Shown here piece by piece: positions 61,401 to 64,000 of a DNA stretch of 64,000 bases. Each line of letters starts with the position of its first letter. The stretch's first letter is position 1. Both the position numbers and the translations under genes were made by a program. The notes below the pieces were generated by a model. It did no database searches, was not told where the DNA came from, and saw nothing but the letters and a program-made list of their open reading frames with translations. The stretch is from Pseudorasbora parva (Eukaryota > Chordata > Actinopteri > Cypriniformes > Gobionidae): assembly GCF_024679245.1 (NCBI RefSeq), contig NC_090190.1, positions 43,547,220 to 43,611,219 on the forward strand. Direction: 5' to 3'.

Positions 61401-63272
61401 ATTACTGCTGCTGCTGTTATTACTGCTGCTGCTGCTGTTATTACTGCTGCTGCTGTTATTACTGCTGCTATTACTGCTGCTGCTGTTATTACTGCTGCTT
61501 CTGTTATTACTGCTGCTGCTGTTATTACTGCTGCTGCTGCTGTTATTACTGCTGCTGCTGTTATTACTGCTGCTATTACTGCTGCTGCTGCTGTTATTGC
61601 TGCTGCTGCTGTTATTACTGCTGCTGCTGCTATTACTGCTGCTGCTGCTGCTGTTATTGCTGCTGCTTCTGTTATTACTGCTGCTGCTGCTTCTGTTATT
61701 ACTGCTGCTGCTGCTGTTATTACTGCTGCTGTTATTACTGCTGCTGCTGCTGTTATTACTGCTGCTGTTATTACTGCTGTTGCTGCTATTACTGCTGCTG
61801 CTGCTGTTATTACTGCTGCTGTTATTACTGCTGCTGTTATTGCTGCTGCTTCTGTTATTACTGCTGCTGCTGCTTCTGTTATTACTGCTGCTGCTGCTGT
61901 TATTACTGCTGCTGTTATTACTGCTGCTGCTGCTGTTATTACTGCTGCTGTTATTACTGCTGTTGCTGCTATTACTGCTGCTGCTGCTGTTATTACTGCT
62001 GCTGTTATTACTGCTGCTGTTATTACTGCTGCTGCTGCTGTTGTTATTGCTGCTGCTTCTGTTATTACTGCTGCTGTTATTACTGCTGCTGCTGCTGTTA
62101 TTACTGCTGCTGTTATTACTGCTGTTGCTGCTGTTATTACTGCTGCTGTTATTACTGCTGCTGTTATTACTGCTGTTGCTGCTGTTATTACTGCTGCTGT
62201 TATTACTGCTGCTGCTGCTGCTGTTATTACTGCTGCTGTTATTACTGCTGCTGCTGCTGTTGTTATTGCTGCTGCTTCTGTTATTACTGCTGCTGCTGTT
62301 ATTACTGCTGCTGTTATTACTGCTGCTGCTGCTGTTATTACTGCTGCTGTTATTACTGCTGTTGCTGCTATTACTGCTGCTGCTGCTGTTATTACTGCTG
62401 CTGTTATTACTGCTGCTGCTGCTTTTATTACTGCTGCTGATGTTATTACTGCTGCTGCTGCTGCTGTTATTACTGCTGCTGCTGTTATTACTGCTACTGC
62501 TGCTGTTATTACTGCTGCTGCTGTTATTACTGCTGCTGCTGTTATTACTGCTACTGCTGCTGCTGTTATTACTGCTACTGCTGCTGCTGTTATTACTGCT
62601 GCTGCTGCTGCTGTTATTACTGCTGCTGCTGTTATTACTGCTACTGCTGCTGTTATTACTGCTGCTGCTGCTGTTATTACTGCTACTGCTGCTGTTATTA
62701 CTGCTGCTGCTGCTGTTATTACTGCTGCTGCTGCTGCTATTACTGCTGCTGCTGCTGTTATTACTGCTGCTGCTGCTGCTATTACTGCTGCTGCTGCTGT
62801 TATTATTGCTGCTGCTGCTGCTATTACTGCTGCTGCTGCTGTTATTACTGCTGCTGCTGCTGCTATTACTGCTGCTGTTATTACTGCTGCTGCTGCTGTT
62901 ATTACTGCTGCTGTTATTACTTCTGCTGTTATTACTGCTGCTGCTGTTATTACTGCTGCTGCTGTTATTACTGCTGCTGCTGTTATTACTGCTGCTGCTG
63001 CTGTTATTACTGCTGCTGCTGCTGCTGTTATTACTGCTGCTGCTGCTGTTATTACTGCTGCTGTTATTACTGCTGCTGTTATTACTGGTGCTGCTGTTAT
63101 TACTGCTGCTGCTGTTATTACTGCTGCTGTTATTACTGCTGCTGCTGCTGTTATTACTGCTGCTGCTGCTGTTATTACTGCTGCTGCTGCTGTTATTACT
63201 GCTGACGCTGCTGCTGCTGCTGTTATTACTGCTGCTATTGCTGACACTGCTGCTGCTATTACTGCTGCTGCA
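58455..63272. repeat. 4.8-kb CTG/TTA compound trinucleotide satellite
   Basis: Blocks of two to six CTG triplets alternate with TTATTA (units CTGCTGTTATTA, CTGCTGCTGTTATTA and so on). Nearly every length is a multiple of 3, so several frames are open over more than 1600 codons (poly-Leu; Ala-Val-Ile-Thr; Ser-Asn). Rare TTG, TTC, CTA and ATT variants mark local block duplications. No gene-like feature; it lies in the presumed 5' intron of syngap1. Confidence 0.97.
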
Positions 63273-63336
63273 GATCAAGTACAGGTCTTGCTACTGCCAA
63301 TACACACACACACAACACACTGCTGTAAGACATACT

Positions 63337-63600
63337 AATAATAATAATAATAATTTGTTACATTTATATAGCGCTTTTCAAGGCACTCAAGTCGCTTTAC
63401 ATGAAGGGGGGGGGGATCTCTTCAACTACCACCAATGTGCAGCATGACCTGGATGATGCGTCGGCAGCCATATTGCGCCAGAACGCCCACCACACAAACA
63501 CACACACAGACACACACACACACACCATCTTATGGTGGAGAGGAGACAGACTGATGAAGCCAGTCAGGAGAGGGACAGAGGCCAATGGGCAAATCTGATG
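63337..63600. repeat. Dispersed fish repeat with ATA tail
   Basis: Starts with an (ATA)n run, then TTTATATAGCGCTTTTCAAG, CACTCAAGTCGCTTTACATG and CATATTGCGCCAGAACGCCC, and ends with GGTGGAGAGGAGACAGA. I recognise this as a very common fish dispersed repeat but do not assign a class. CA run at 63500-63525. Confidence 0.6.
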
Positions 63601-64000
63601 TTTCCTCCATATTCTCACTATATCAGAATATGAGCCATAAACGCCTGGTGCATTAGATATGATACTTAACATAAAACACTTATTACATAAAACAAAACTT
63701 TTTTAAAGATTTTTTTTAATTGTCTAAACAAACAGTTCCGTTAAAAATAGAGATATCTGTGACTCATATATCATAATCAGGGGTAGTTGAAGATCCCTAA
63801 AGTCTCTCATGCCGGCAGATTATGACTGTAAAACACCACATTATTTATTCATCATCATGTCAGATATGGAGTTAGACTGTAGCTAATAACTTTATATTTA
63901 TAATGCATTATTGCATGTATTTTATTAAATGTTACACCTTTAGCAGGTATATAAAATTTAAACACATGACAAACAGCCAATGTCATATCAAATGAAACAA
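63601..64000. other. AT-rich DNA, nothing recognised
   Basis: No exon with SYNGAP1-like N-terminal sequence or other gene was found up to the window end. Confidence 0.35.

Noticed and set aside
58368..63447. Four overlapping frames of about 1600 codons (poly-Leu, Ala-Val-Ile-Thr, Ser-Asn)
   Set aside because: Triplet-based satellite; frames are open simultaneously on both strands.

Overview
This is vertebrate nuclear DNA, almost certainly from a cyprinid-like teleost. The genes are split by GT-AG introns and encode chordate neuronal proteins. The space between exons is filled with CA/GT microsatellites, Tc1-like and hAT DNA transposons, tRNA-derived SINEs, an L2/CR1-type LINE and very long minisatellites. 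Most long open frames are tandem-repeat artefacts: periods of 15, 18, 21 or 30 bp keep frames open on both strands.

Two real genes are present, arranged tail to tail. At the left edge on the + strand is the single large coding exon of a LINGO-family receptor (110-1921; best match lingo4). From 46852 down to 13448 on the - strand are 17 consecutive exons that I read as a fish SYNGAP1, the synaptic Ras/Rap GTPase-activating protein. Exon phases join without a break, and the product runs from the pre-PH linker through PH, C2, RasGAP and the disordered Ser/Gly/Pro/Gln-rich region into the C-terminal coiled coil. The first coding exon(s) and the last exon(s) were not found; the 5' ones probably lie beyond 64000.

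Layout: 1-2650 lingo4 and downstream; 2650-9700 dispersed repeats and AT-rich DNA; 9700-13300 a 30-bp satellite; 13448-20802 syngap1 exons 17-12, with two Tc1-like elements and a 74-bp satellite; 20803-26338 exons 11-9, with CAGACAG minisatellites, two abutting Tc1-like elements and a 21-bp minisatellite; 26400-30420 a broken LINE; 30421-33922 exons 8-4, with TGAG/TGTG and 26-bp arrays; 33943-38150 a decamer satellite; 38276-39422 exons 3-2; 39770-43945 35-bp and 30-bp satellites; 44000-47000 CA arrays, a SINE and exon 1; 47000-58400 transposon fragments, a 34-38 bp VNTR split by a hAT element, a hAT nested in a fold-back element, and a second 35-bp array; 58445-63270 a 4.8-kb CTG/TTA trinucleotide satellite; then a dispersed repeat to the end.

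The most striking property is that successive syngap1 introns are each made almost wholly of a different, private tandem repeat, and two exons have left partial copies of their 5' ends beside such arrays. Exon numbers used here (1-17) are local to this window.
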